Assembly (NCBI RefSeq): GCF_026341515.1
Contig: NZ_JAPEOK010000001.1
Coordinates: 6,076,001-6,140,000 of the forward strand
Source: Streptomyces sp. NBC_00878
GTDB lineage: Bacteria > Actinomycetota > Actinomycetes > Streptomycetales > Streptomycetaceae
Reading direction: 5' to 3'
Length of the DNA: 64,000 bases
Below the pieces are notes generated by a model. It was not told where the DNA came from. It saw only the letters and a program-made list of their open reading frames with translations, and did no database searches. Below are positions 8,172 through 15,210 of this stretch, one piece after another; positions within the stretch are counted from its first letter, which is position 1; each line of letters opens with the position of its first letter. The position numbers were made by a program, and so were the translations under genes.

Positions 8172-8734
8172 GAGCTCCAGCGGGTGCCGGCAGGAGGTGG
8201 GTGCCGGTACGAGGCGGGTGCCGGTACGAGGCGGGTTCCGGTTCGAGATGGACGGCCGGTACGGGGTTGGGCGCCGGTACGAGTCTGAAGCACGGGAGGC
8301 ATGGGAGGCCCGGGAGGTACGGGAGGCACCCCCACGGCGAAGTCGTCGGGGCGAAGTGGGAACCCGATCGCGGCGAGCGGTGTACCAGAAGCAGACGCTG
8401 CGCGGGGAGCGCGGCGGGCGTCGGTTCGTCGGCTCGTCGCTGATCGGGGGATTCCATGGGGTGGTTGGGGCTGAGGAGGAGGGCCGCGGCGGTTCTGGCC
8501 GCGCTGCTCGGGGTGGCGGCGTTGATCGGGGTGGCGGCGTTCCTGGGGGCGTGCGCCCAGGCGGATCCGGGAGGGGGGCGGCGGTTCCCCGGCGGGCCCC
8601 GCGAGATCCTCGTCCGCAGGGCCTGCCGGGGTAGTGCCTCCTCGGGCGACGGGAGGAGCGTCGGAAGGGCCGATGACGGAACGGCCGGTGACGGAGAGGC
8701 TGGTAACGAAAGGGCCGGTGGCGGGACGGCAGAC
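8172..8734. other. 563-bp region without a convincing gene; tandem GGTGCCGGTACGAG repeats
   Basis: Directly after the permease stop, from about 8195 to 8285, a 17-bp unit like GGTGCCGGTACGAGGCG occurs three to four times, followed by several copies of GGGAGGC/GGGAGGT. An open frame from 8456 encodes a hydrophobic start with a lipobox-like FLGAC and runs on antisense through the decarboxylase gene; I regard it as fortuitous or a decayed lipoprotein. No terminator hairpin is evident. Confidence 0.5.
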
Positions 8735-10141
8735 TCAGTGATGAAAGCCGGTAGCCGTCCCCTTGTCCCGGATCAGCGGATGCGACTGCTGGCGCAGTTC
8801 GGGCAGCAGACTGCCCAGGTCCTCCACGAACAGCTCGGCGAGGTCGGACGAGAACCCGTTGCGGCACACCACCCGCAGCACGGACAGGTCCTCACGGTTC
8901 TCGGGGAAGGTGTACGCGGGCAGCAGCCAGCCACGCTCCCGCATGCGCCGGGACACGTCGAAGACGTCGTACGCGGTGATGTCCGGAGCCGTGGTGAAGG
9001 CGAACACCGGCAAGTGATCGCCCCGGGTGATCAGACGGAAGTCGTCGAGCGCCTCGACCTGCTCGGCGAGCCCCTGCGCGACGTCCCGCGTCGTCTGCTG
9101 CACGGCCCGATAGCCGTCGCGGCCCAGCCGCAGGAACGTGTAGTACTGGGCCACGACCTGCGCCCCCGGCCGGGAGAAGTTGAGCGCGAAGGTCGGCATG
9201 TCACCGCCCAGGTAGTTGACCCGGAAGACCAGCTCCTCGGGCAGCTCGGCGGCCGAGCGCCACAGTGCCCAGCCGACACCCGGGTAGACGAGGCCGTACT
9301 TGTGTCCCGAGGTGTTGATGGAGGAGACCCGCGGCAGCCGGAAGTCCCAGACCAGGTCCTCGTCGAGGAAGGGAGCGACCATCGCGCCGGACGCGCCGTC
9401 GACGTGGACGGGGATGTCCAGACCCGTGCGCGACTGCAACTCGTCCAGGGCGGCGCAGAGTTCGGCGATCGGCTCGTACGACCCGTCGAAGGTGGAGCCG
9501 AGGATGCCGACGACGCCGATGGTGTTCTCGTCGCACAGCTCGGCGGCGGCCTGCGGATCGAGGTGGAACCGGTCGCCCTCCATGGGTACCAGGCGCGGCT
9601 CGACCTCCCAGAAATTGCAGAACTTGTCCCAGCAGACCTGGACGTTGATGCCCATGACGAGATTGGGGCGGGCACCCGGATACCGGTCCGCGTTCCGTTT
9701 GGCCCAGCGGCGCTTGAGCGCCATGCCGGCGAGCATGCACGCCTCGCTGGACCCCGTCGTCGAACAGCCCACGGCGGCGGACGGATCGGGCGCGTTCCAC
9801 AGATCGGCGAGCATCGCCACACACCGCCGCTCCAGTTCGGCCGTGCGCGGGTACTCGTCCTTGTCGATCATGTTCTTGTCGCTGCACTCGGCCATCAGCA
9901 CCCTGGCCTGGGGTTCCATCCAGGTGGTGACGAAGGTGGCGAGGTTGAGGCGGGAGTTGCCGTCCAGCATCAGCTCGTCGTGCACCAGCTGATACGCGGT
10001 GGAGGGTGGCAGCGGCCCGTCCGGCAGCCGGTGCTGGGGAGGAGCCTCGGTCATGCCGCCGACCGGATTCGCCTCCCCGTAGAAGGGGTTGACGGTCGCG
10101 GGACGCTTGTCGGGCTGCTCGGGGCCTTTGTGCAGCGGCAT
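8735..10141 (-). CDS. gad: Glutamate decarboxylase (PLP-dependent)
   Basis: A 468-residue enzyme that converts glutamate to GABA and CO2, consuming a proton. It follows E. coli GadB closely along its length: YQLVHDELMLDGNSRLNLATF, KNMIDKDEYP, CSTTGSSEACMLAG for the PLP phosphate, HVDGASGAM holding the PLP-pairing Asp, and INTSGHKYGLVYPGVGW with the Schiff-base lysine. The ATG at 10141 has GGAGG five bases upstream. No glutamate/GABA antiporter gene accompanies it, so a role in GABA metabolism is as likely as acid resistance. It is divergent from tipA, with about 120 bp between the gene start and the tipA promoter. Confidence 0.95.
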   Translation of the reverse strand: MPLHKGPEQPDKRPATVNPFYGEANPVGGMTEAPPQHRLPDGPLPPSTAYQLVHDELMLDGNSRLNLATFVTTWMEPQARVLMAECSDKNMIDKDEYPRTAELERRCVAMLADLWNAPDPSAAVGCSTTGSSEACMLAGMALKRRWAKRNADRYPGARPNLVMGINVQVCWDKFCNFWEVEPRLVPMEGDRFHLDPQAAAELCDENTIGVVGILGSTFDGSYEPIAELCAALDELQSRTGLDIPVHVDGASGAMVAPFLDEDLVWDFRLPRVSSINTSGHKYGLVYPGVGWALWRSAAELPEELVFRVNYLGGDMPTFALNFSRPGAQVVAQYYTFLRLGRDGYRAVQQTTRDVAQGLAEQVEALDDFRLITRGDHLPVFAFTTAPDITAYDVFDVSRRMRERGWLLPAYTFPENREDLSVLRVVCRNGFSSDLAELFVEDLGSLLPELRQQSHPLIRDKGTATGFHH

Positions 10142-10262
10142 GGGTCCTCCGGTCGGTGGGGTCGGGCCTCCATGGTGGGCCACCACTCCGCCATAAGCGG
10201 GTAAAACCGGCATGGCGCCCGGTGGATTCGCGTCCGGTTGGATTCGGCCGGTGGATTCCGGC

Positions 10263-10293
10263 TTGCACCTCACGTGACGTGAGGCCTCAGCCT
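10263..10293 (+). promoter_or_regulatory. tipA promoter (19-bp spacer with palindrome)
   Basis: TTGCAC, a 19-bp spacer and CAGCCT match the known thiostrepton-inducible tipA promoter layout. The spacer holds CCTCACGTGACGTGAGG, an inverted repeat centred between the hexamers, as expected for a MerR-type activator that untwists an over-long spacer. A strong GGAGGGAG ribosome binding site follows. Confidence 0.9.
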
Positions 10294-10326
10294 GGGACGC
10301 GTACCGAAAAGGAGGGAGCGGAGACG

Positions 10327-11088
10327 ATGAGCTACTCCGTTGGACAGGTCGCCGGTTTCGCCGGGGTGACGGTGCGGACGCTGCACCACTACGACGAGAT
10401 CGGGCTGCTCGTACCGAGCGAGCGCAGCCACGCGGGTCACCGGCGCTACAGCGACGTCGACCTCGACCGGCTGCAGCAGATCCTGTTCTACCGGGAGTTG
10501 GGCTTTCCGCTCGACGAGGTCGCGGCCCTGCTCGACGACCCGGAGGCGGACCCGCGCGCGCATCTGCGCCGCCAGCACGAATTGCTGACCGCCCGGATCG
10601 AGAAGCTGCAGAAGATGGCCGCGGCCGTGGAGCACGCCATGGAGGCACGCACGATGGGCATCAATCTCACACCCGAGGAGAAGTTCGAGGTCTTCGGCGA
10701 CAAGGACCCCGAGGAACACGCGGAGGAGGCCGAGCGCCGCTGGGGCGGCACGGAGGCGTACGCGGAATCGCAGCGCCGCGCCGCCCGCTACACCAAGGAC
10801 GACTGGAAGCGCATGCAGGCCGAGGTCGCCTCCTGGGGCGAGCGCTACGACGCCCTCATGGAGGCCGGCGAGCCCGCCACGGGGGAGCGGGCCATGGACA
10901 TGGCCGAGGAACACCGGCAGCACATCAGCCAGTGGTTCTACGACTGCTCGTACGAGACCCACCGGGGACTCGGCGAGATGTACATGTCGGACGAGCGGTT
11001 CAAGGCGTTCTACGACTCCATGCGCCCCGGGCTCGCCGAGCACCTGAGGGACGCGATCGAAGCGAACGCGGCACGCCACGAGGCCTGA
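10327..11088 (+). CDS. tipA: TipAL, MerR-family thiopeptide-responsive activator
   Basis: A 253-residue protein, the length of TipAL. Residues 1-70 are the MerR winged helix (VGQVAGFAGVTVRTLHHYDE, then HRRYSDVDLDRLQ), followed by a coiled-coil dimerisation helix (about 75-109) and the TipAS drug-binding domain (110-253). TipAL binds thiopeptides such as thiostrepton, in known cases covalently through a cysteine; the likely one here is in WFYDCSYETHRG. It then activates its own promoter. The ATG at 10327 is supported by GGAGGGAG upstream and the promoter at 10263-10293. Convergent with ybjQ, separated by a terminator hairpin. Confidence 0.95.
   Translation: MSYSVGQVAGFAGVTVRTLHHYDEIGLLVPSERSHAGHRRYSDVDLDRLQQILFYRELGFPLDEVAALLDDPEADPRAHLRRQHELLTARIEKLQKMAAAVEHAMEARTMGINLTPEEKFEVFGDKDPEEHAEEAERRWGGTEAYAESQRRAARYTKDDWKRMQAEVASWGERYDALMEAGEPATGERAMDMAEEHRQHISQWFYDCSYETHRGLGEMYMSDERFKAFYDSMRPGLAEHLRDAIEANAARHEA
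10654..11088 (+). CDS. tipA: TipAS, drug-binding domain made from an internal start
   Basis: Codon 110 of tipA is an ATG preceded by GGAGG at 8 bp, and the product would begin MGINLTPEEKFEVFGD, the known start of TipAS in S. lividans. TipAS is the 144-residue drug-binding form that is made in excess over TipAL and sequesters thiopeptides. The internal ribosome binding site is visible; that it is used here is inferred from the described system. Confidence 0.75.
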   Translation: MGINLTPEEKFEVFGDKDPEEHAEEAERRWGGTEAYAESQRRAARYTKDDWKRMQAEVASWGERYDALMEAGEPATGERAMDMAEEHRQHISQWFYDCSYETHRGLGEMYMSDERFKAFYDSMRPGLAEHLRDAIEANAARHEA

Positions 11089-11163
11089 CGGCGGGCGGCG
11101 CCGAGCCCGAGGTGATCGTCGCGAAGCCCGGGCGACCCGGCGAGTGCCTGCCAGTAGAGGGCT

Positions 11164-11197
11164 GTAAGGGGCGTTCGCAGTGGCGGGCGCCCCTTAC
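11164..11197. terminator. Stem-loop between tipA and ybjQ
   Basis: GTAAGGGGCG (11164-11173) pairs perfectly with CGCCCCTTAC (11188-11197). It lies between two convergent genes and could end transcription from both sides; there is no U-tract. Confidence 0.55.
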
Positions 11198-11215
11198 CCC
11201 CGTACCGCCGTCGCC

Positions 11216-11581
11216 CTACTCCTTGACCATCACCACGGCCGTGCCGTACGCGCACACCTCCGTCCCGACATCCGACGCCTCGGTCACGTCGAAGCGGAAC
11301 GCCAGCACACCGTTGGCGCCCCGCGCGCGTGCCTGCTCGACGAGCCGTTCCATCGCCTGGTTACGGGTCTCCACCAGAGTCTTCGTGAGGCCCTTCAGCT
11401 CGCCGCCGATCATCGACTTCAGACCCGCGCCGATCTGGCTGCCCAGGTGCCTGGAGCGCACGGTCAGCCCGAAGACCTCACCGATGACCTGTTCGACCCG
11501 GTAGCCGGGCACGTCGTTCGTCGTCACGACCAGCACATCGGGCTGGGGGTCCTGGCCGCCGCCGTACTCTTCGATTCCCAT
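11216..11581 (-). CDS. YbjQ family (DUF74, heavy-metal-binding-like) protein
   Basis: A 121-residue YbjQ/UPF0145 protein, a small family that forms pentameric rings in crystal structures and has no firmly known function. Family marks are VVTTNDVPGYRVEQVIGEVFGLTVRS in pieces, GAGLKSMIGGELKGLTKTL, the conserved ETRNQAMERLVEQA helix, and the C-terminal GTEVCAYGTAVVM with a single cysteine. It stands alone, convergent with tipA and divergent from the DedA gene. Metal binding is only a name carried by the family. Confidence 0.9.
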   Translation of the reverse strand: MGIEEYGGGQDPQPDVLVVTTNDVPGYRVEQVIGEVFGLTVRSRHLGSQIGAGLKSMIGGELKGLTKTLVETRNQAMERLVEQARARGANGVLAFRFDVTEASDVGTEVCAYGTAVVMVKE

Positions 11582-11721
11582 GGCTCACAGCTTTGTCCCA
11601 GTCGGGGCACAGTGCATCCTGTAAGAGTCGGTGGAACCTGGTCACGTCATGCTGCGTTGATAACTTTGGCCGGCCAGACCCTCGCCTGCCGCATATCCAC
11701 CACCTTCAGGAGTCCGGAATC

Positions 11722-12717
11722 GTGACGACGACGCTTGCCATCGGCCCAAGCTGGTTGGATCCGGACTACCTTCTCGACTCGTTCGGCATCTGGGGCCTGC
11801 TCCTCATCGTCTTCGCCGAGTCCGGCCTGCTCATCGGCTTCTTCCTGCCGGGTGACTCCCTGCTGTTCACGGCGGGTCTGCTGATCACGTCGAACCAACT
11901 GGACTTCCCGCTGTGGGCGGCCATCGTCCTGATCTGCGTCGCAGCGATCCTCGGCGACCAGGCGGGTTACATGTTCGGCAAGAAGGTCGGCCCGGCGCTC
12001 TTCACCCGACCGGACTCCCGCCTCTTCAAACAGGAGAACGTGGTCAAGGCCCACGACTTCTTCGAGAAGTACGGGCCCAAGTCCCTGGTCCTGGCCCGCT
12101 TCGTGCCCATCGTGCGTACGTTCACGCCGATCATCGCCGGCGTCAGCGGTATGAAGTACCGCTCGTTCCTGATCTTCAACGTGATCGGCGGCATCCTCTG
12201 GGGCGCGGGCGTCACGCTGCTCGGCTCCTGGCTGGGCCAGATCGACTTCGTGAAGAAGAACATCGAGCCGATCCTGCTCCTGATCGTCTTCATCTCGGTG
12301 GTCCCGATCGTCATCGAGTTCATGCGGGCCCGCAGTAAGTCCAAGAAGACCCCGCAGCAGCCCCCGGCGGCCCACATGCCCCCGACGGCCCCCACGATGG
12401 ACGACCAGACGACCCAGCTCCGCCAAGTCCCCCCGACCCACCAGAACGGCCAGAACGACTACTACTACGGCAACAACGGCAACAACGGCAACGGCGGCAA
12501 CGGCGGCCAGAACCAGCAGTACCAACAGCAGCCCTACACCCCGAACCAGGGCTACGACGGCTACCCCCAGACCCAGACCCAGGACCAGTACGCCCAGCAG
12601 TACCCCCAGGGTTACCCGCCCCAGAACCAGCAGCAGTACCCCCAGGATCCGTATCCCCAGGACCCGTATCCCCAGAGCCAGCCCTACCCGTACGACCAGA
12701 ACTACCCACAGAACTGA
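11722..12717 (+). CDS. DedA-family membrane protein with long Q/N/Y/G-rich tail
   Basis: A 331-residue protein. Residues 1-210 are a DedA (SNARE-associated/VTT) domain: FGIWGLLLIVFAESGLLIGF, FLPGDSLLF with the conserved acidic residue, GDQAGYMFGKKVG, ARFVPIVRTFTPIIAG with the essential arginines, and GGILWGAGVTLLG. DedA proteins act in undecaprenyl-phosphate or phospholipid flipping and membrane potential maintenance. Residues about 225-331 are a low-complexity cytoplasmic tail with runs such as YYYGNNGNNGNGGNGG and many YPQDPYPQ repeats, prion-like in composition. The GTG at 11722 has AGGAG nine bases upstream. The hydrophobic domain is certain; the tail's role is unknown. Confidence 0.92.
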   Translation: MTTTLAIGPSWLDPDYLLDSFGIWGLLLIVFAESGLLIGFFLPGDSLLFTAGLLITSNQLDFPLWAAIVLICVAAILGDQAGYMFGKKVGPALFTRPDSRLFKQENVVKAHDFFEKYGPKSLVLARFVPIVRTFTPIIAGVSGMKYRSFLIFNVIGGILWGAGVTLLGSWLGQIDFVKKNIEPILLLIVFISVVPIVIEFMRARSKSKKTPQQPPAAHMPPTAPTMDDQTTQLRQVPPTHQNGQNDYYYGNNGNNGNGGNGGQNQQYQQQPYTPNQGYDGYPQTQTQDQYAQQYPQGYPPQNQQQYPQDPYPQDPYPQSQPYPYDQNYPQN

Positions 12718-12737
12718 GCAACTGGGTCCGACTGAAA

Positions 12738-12757
12738 CGCGCCCCATAAGGGGCGCG
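12738..12757 (+). terminator. Stem-loop after the DedA gene
   Basis: CGCGCCCC, loop ATAA, GGGGCGCG gives an 8-bp perfect stem 20 bp after the DedA stop codon, followed by the GGGGAACTGCGCGACCAGCC sequence that recurs between genes in Streptomyces. Confidence 0.7.
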
Positions 12758-12796
12758 GGGAACTGCGCGACCAGCCACAACCAACCGGCACCCGGC

Positions 12797-12844
12797 CACG
12801 ATCAAGGCCACCCACGATCAAGGCCACCCACGATCAAGGCCGCA
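12797..12844. repeat. 16-bp x3 tandem repeat between DedA and the exporter gene
   Basis: CACGATCAAGGCCACC occurs three times in a row (12797, 12813, 12829), the last with an altered end. It lies 28 bp past the stop codon of the minus-strand exporter gene and 80 bp past the DedA stop. Confidence 0.9.
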
Positions 12845-12871
12845 CCCGCCGGAGGCACCCGCACCCGCGGC

Positions 12872-14530
12872 TCAGAACCCCCGGGTCCTCTTCGCAGCCC
12901 TCCGCGCCCCCGCGGAAGCCCCCGGCACACGCAGGAACAGCCTGGAAATCTCAGACCCCAGATTCACCCCGATCGCGATGGCCATCGCAAGGGCGGCAGC
13001 CTTCGTCAGCGACACCAACCCCTCATCAACATCGTTCTGAGCGATCGCCAGCAGCCCGAAATACGTGGCCGACCCTGGCAACAGGGGCCCGATTGCCGCG
13101 GTGGTGTACGGCAACGCCGACGCGAACCGATACCGCGACATCAGCTGCCCGAACAGCCCCACGAGCCCGGCCGCCGCGGCCGTGGAGGCGACGGGCGAGA
13201 TCCCGCCCGCGTAGTGCATCGACCCGTACACGCTCCACGCCACACCCCCGTTGAGCGTCACGATCAGCACGGTGGATCGTTCCTGCTGGAGCAGCACGGC
13301 GAAGGTGAGCGTCAGGAGCATCGACGCGGCGATCTGCCAGTACGGCCGCTCGGCGGACTGCAGGGCGGTGTCCGGATTGAGTTCGGCGCCCAGTGTCACG
13401 CCGAAGTACAGGATCACGAGGACACCGATGACGATGCCGACGTAGAAGTACATGACCTCCAGGAGCCGGGCCGCCGCGGTGATGTAGTAGCCGGTCAGCC
13501 CGTCCTGTACGCCCGCCACCAGCGCCCGCCCGGGCAGCAGCGCGAACAGCCCACCGGTGATCACCGCGGACGCCCGCACGTCGACGTGCGCGATCGTGAG
13601 CGCGGCACCCATCGCGGCGGCCGGCATCGCGGCCACCGTGAACTGGTAGAACTCCGGCAGCCCGCGCCCCGCGCACAGCCACGCCAGCCGGTCGCCCAGC
13701 ATCGCGCCGATGGCAGCCGCGACGAACACGATCGCGTCGCCGCCGACGAGCACGGAGGCCGCGCCCGCGAGCAGCCCGGTCGCGAGGGTCAGCACCCAGC
13801 CGCTGTACGGGTGCCGGTTGCGGCGGATCTCCGCGAGCCGCCGGTAGGACTCCTCCAGGGAGACCTCGGTCTGGTCGTCGCTGATGTCGTCGACGAGTTG
13901 GTAGACGGCCGCCAGGCGCGTGTAGTCGGTTCCCCGGCGCCGTACGGTCCGCGAGGCGGTCACCGGATCGTCGACCAGCGACGGCTGGTACGAGATGGAC
14001 AGCAGCGTGAAGGTGACGCCCGGCTCGCAGCGGTCCAGCCCGTAGGAACGGCAGACGGCGAACATCGCTGCCTCCACGTCCTCGGCGCCCTCCCCGCCCG
14101 CGAGCAGCAACTCGCCGATGCGCAGGGTCAGGTCGAGCACGCGCGGGACAGCCGGACCCTCGTCCTCGGCCTTCTGCACGGTCTCGGGCAGGGGCCGCTC
14201 GGCGACCGGCATGCGCAGCATCGTGCGCATCCGGTCCTGCCAGGGCACGTTCTGGGCGGCGAGCTCGACCCGCGGTATGCCGGTCGGCGGAGTGAAGGCG
14301 GACGGTGGGAACTTGGCGCTGTACGTCCTCGGCGTGCTGAACGCCGACCCCTCCGACTCGACGACGGGCACCTGCGGGACGCCGAGCCCCTTGGGAACCG
14401 CGAACTCGGAGGTCGTCGAGGACTCCTCCTCGACCACCGATGTCTGCGCCACCACACCGGCCGGCGGGGCGAACGCACTCCTCGCCTCGTCCGACTGCGG
14501 CTTACGGTCCTCCGCCTCCGGCTCCCTCAC
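12872..14530 (-). CDS. Threonine/serine exporter family protein (ThrE-like)
   Basis: A 552-residue protein. The first ~130 residues are polar and disordered (start GTG, acidic, Pro/Ser rich). Residues ~140-290 form the soluble ThrE/DUF1212 domain (RVLDLTLRIGELLLAGGEGAEDVEAAM in pieces, then YGLDRCEPGVTFTLLSISY), which carries the putative catalytic region, and the remainder has about ten membrane helices, the second half being the ThrE_2 unit (VARLLEVMYFYVGIVIGV onward). Corynebacterium ThrE exports threonine and serine by proton antiport. Here both halves are fused in one chain, as in ThrE itself. The start is uncertain because the N-terminal region is low complexity. Transcribed away from ppa's end, in the same direction. 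Confidence 0.88.
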   Translation of the reverse strand: MREPEAEDRKPQSDEARSAFAPPAGVVAQTSVVEEESSTTSEFAVPKGLGVPQVPVVESEGSAFSTPRTYSAKFPPSAFTPPTGIPRVELAAQNVPWQDRMRTMLRMPVAERPLPETVQKAEDEGPAVPRVLDLTLRIGELLLAGGEGAEDVEAAMFAVCRSYGLDRCEPGVTFTLLSISYQPSLVDDPVTASRTVRRRGTDYTRLAAVYQLVDDISDDQTEVSLEESYRRLAEIRRNRHPYSGWVLTLATGLLAGAASVLVGGDAIVFVAAAIGAMLGDRLAWLCAGRGLPEFYQFTVAAMPAAAMGAALTIAHVDVRASAVITGGLFALLPGRALVAGVQDGLTGYYITAAARLLEVMYFYVGIVIGVLVILYFGVTLGAELNPDTALQSAERPYWQIAASMLLTLTFAVLLQQERSTVLIVTLNGGVAWSVYGSMHYAGGISPVASTAAAAGLVGLFGQLMSRYRFASALPYTTAAIGPLLPGSATYFGLLAIAQNDVDEGLVSLTKAAALAMAIAIGVNLGSEISRLFLRVPGASAGARRAAKRTRGF

Positions 14531-14590
14531 CCACGACTCCCGAATCGCATCTCCCAGTACGCCTCAGTATGCGCACGGGGCAGACAAAGG

Positions 14591-14622
14591 GGCCGCGCGA
14601 CCCCGTCGGGGTCACGCGGCCC
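14591..14622 (-). terminator. Stem-loop after ppa
   Basis: A stem of about 14 bp with one mismatch (GGCCGCGCGACCCC against GGGGTCACGCGGCC) lies 18 bp past the ppa stop codon, before the exporter gene. Confidence 0.65.
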
Positions 14623-14639
14623 GCAGGTCACAGGGGAGA

Positions 14640-15131
14640 TCAGTGACCGCCCTGCTCCTCGGCACGCTTGTACGACCGCTCGATCTCGGCCTCGGCGTCC
14701 GTACGGCCCACCCAGTTGGCGCCCTCGACGGACTTGCCGGGCTCCAGGTCCTTGTAGACCTCGAAGAAGTGCTGGATCTCCAGACGGTCGAACTCCGACA
14801 CGTGGTGGATGTCGCGCAGGTGCTCCACACGCGGGTCGTGCGCGGGCACGCACAGCAGCTTGTCGTCGCCGCCGGCCTCGTCCGTCATACGGAACATGCC
14901 GATCGTGCGGCACTGGATGAGGCAGCCGGGGAAGGTCGGCTCGTCCAGGATGACCAGCGCGTCCAGCGGGTCGCCGTCCTCGCCGAGGGTGTTCTCGACG
15001 AAGCCGTAGTCGGCCGGGTAGCTGGTCGAGGTGAACAGGCGACGGTCCAGGCGGATCCGACCGGTCTCGTGGTCCACCTCGTACTTGTTCCGTGAACCCT
15101 TCGGAATCTCGATCGTGACGTCGAACTCCAC
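14640..15131 (-). CDS. ppa: Inorganic pyrophosphatase (family I)
   Basis: A 163-residue cytoplasmic enzyme that hydrolyses pyrophosphate, pulling nucleotide and aminoacyl-tRNA synthesis forward. The Mg2+-binding signature is DGDPLDALV (aspartates in the D-x-DPxD pattern), preceded by [12 protein letters not shown] and SYPADYGF, and followed by VPAHDPR. The GTG at 15131 was chosen over the ATG at 15146 because GGAGGAG lies nine bases upstream and the protein then starts [12 protein letters not shown], as in other Streptomyces enzymes of this length. It is divergent from the D-Ala-D-Ala carboxypeptidase gene and is followed by a stem-loop. Confidence 0.97.
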   Translation of the reverse strand: MEFDVTIEIPKGSRNKYEVDHETGRIRLDRRLFTSTSYPADYGFVENTLGEDGDPLDALVILDEPTFPGCLIQCRTIGMFRMTDEAGGDDKLLCVPAHDPRVEHLRDIHHVSEFDRLEIQHFFEVYKDLEPGKSVEGANWVGRTDAEAEIERSYKRAEEQGGH

Positions 15132-15210
15132 CGGTGGCTCCTCCATGATCAACACATAGTTCTGGTGGTTAAGTGTCCCTCACGCAGGTGTGTGATCGCG
15201 AAAGGGGCTG

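Noticed and set aside
8456..10204. Plus-strand frame with hydrophobic start and lipobox-like LGAC
   Set aside because: It runs antisense through the whole glutamate decarboxylase gene without any family similarity; at most the first ~60 codons are a decayed gene.
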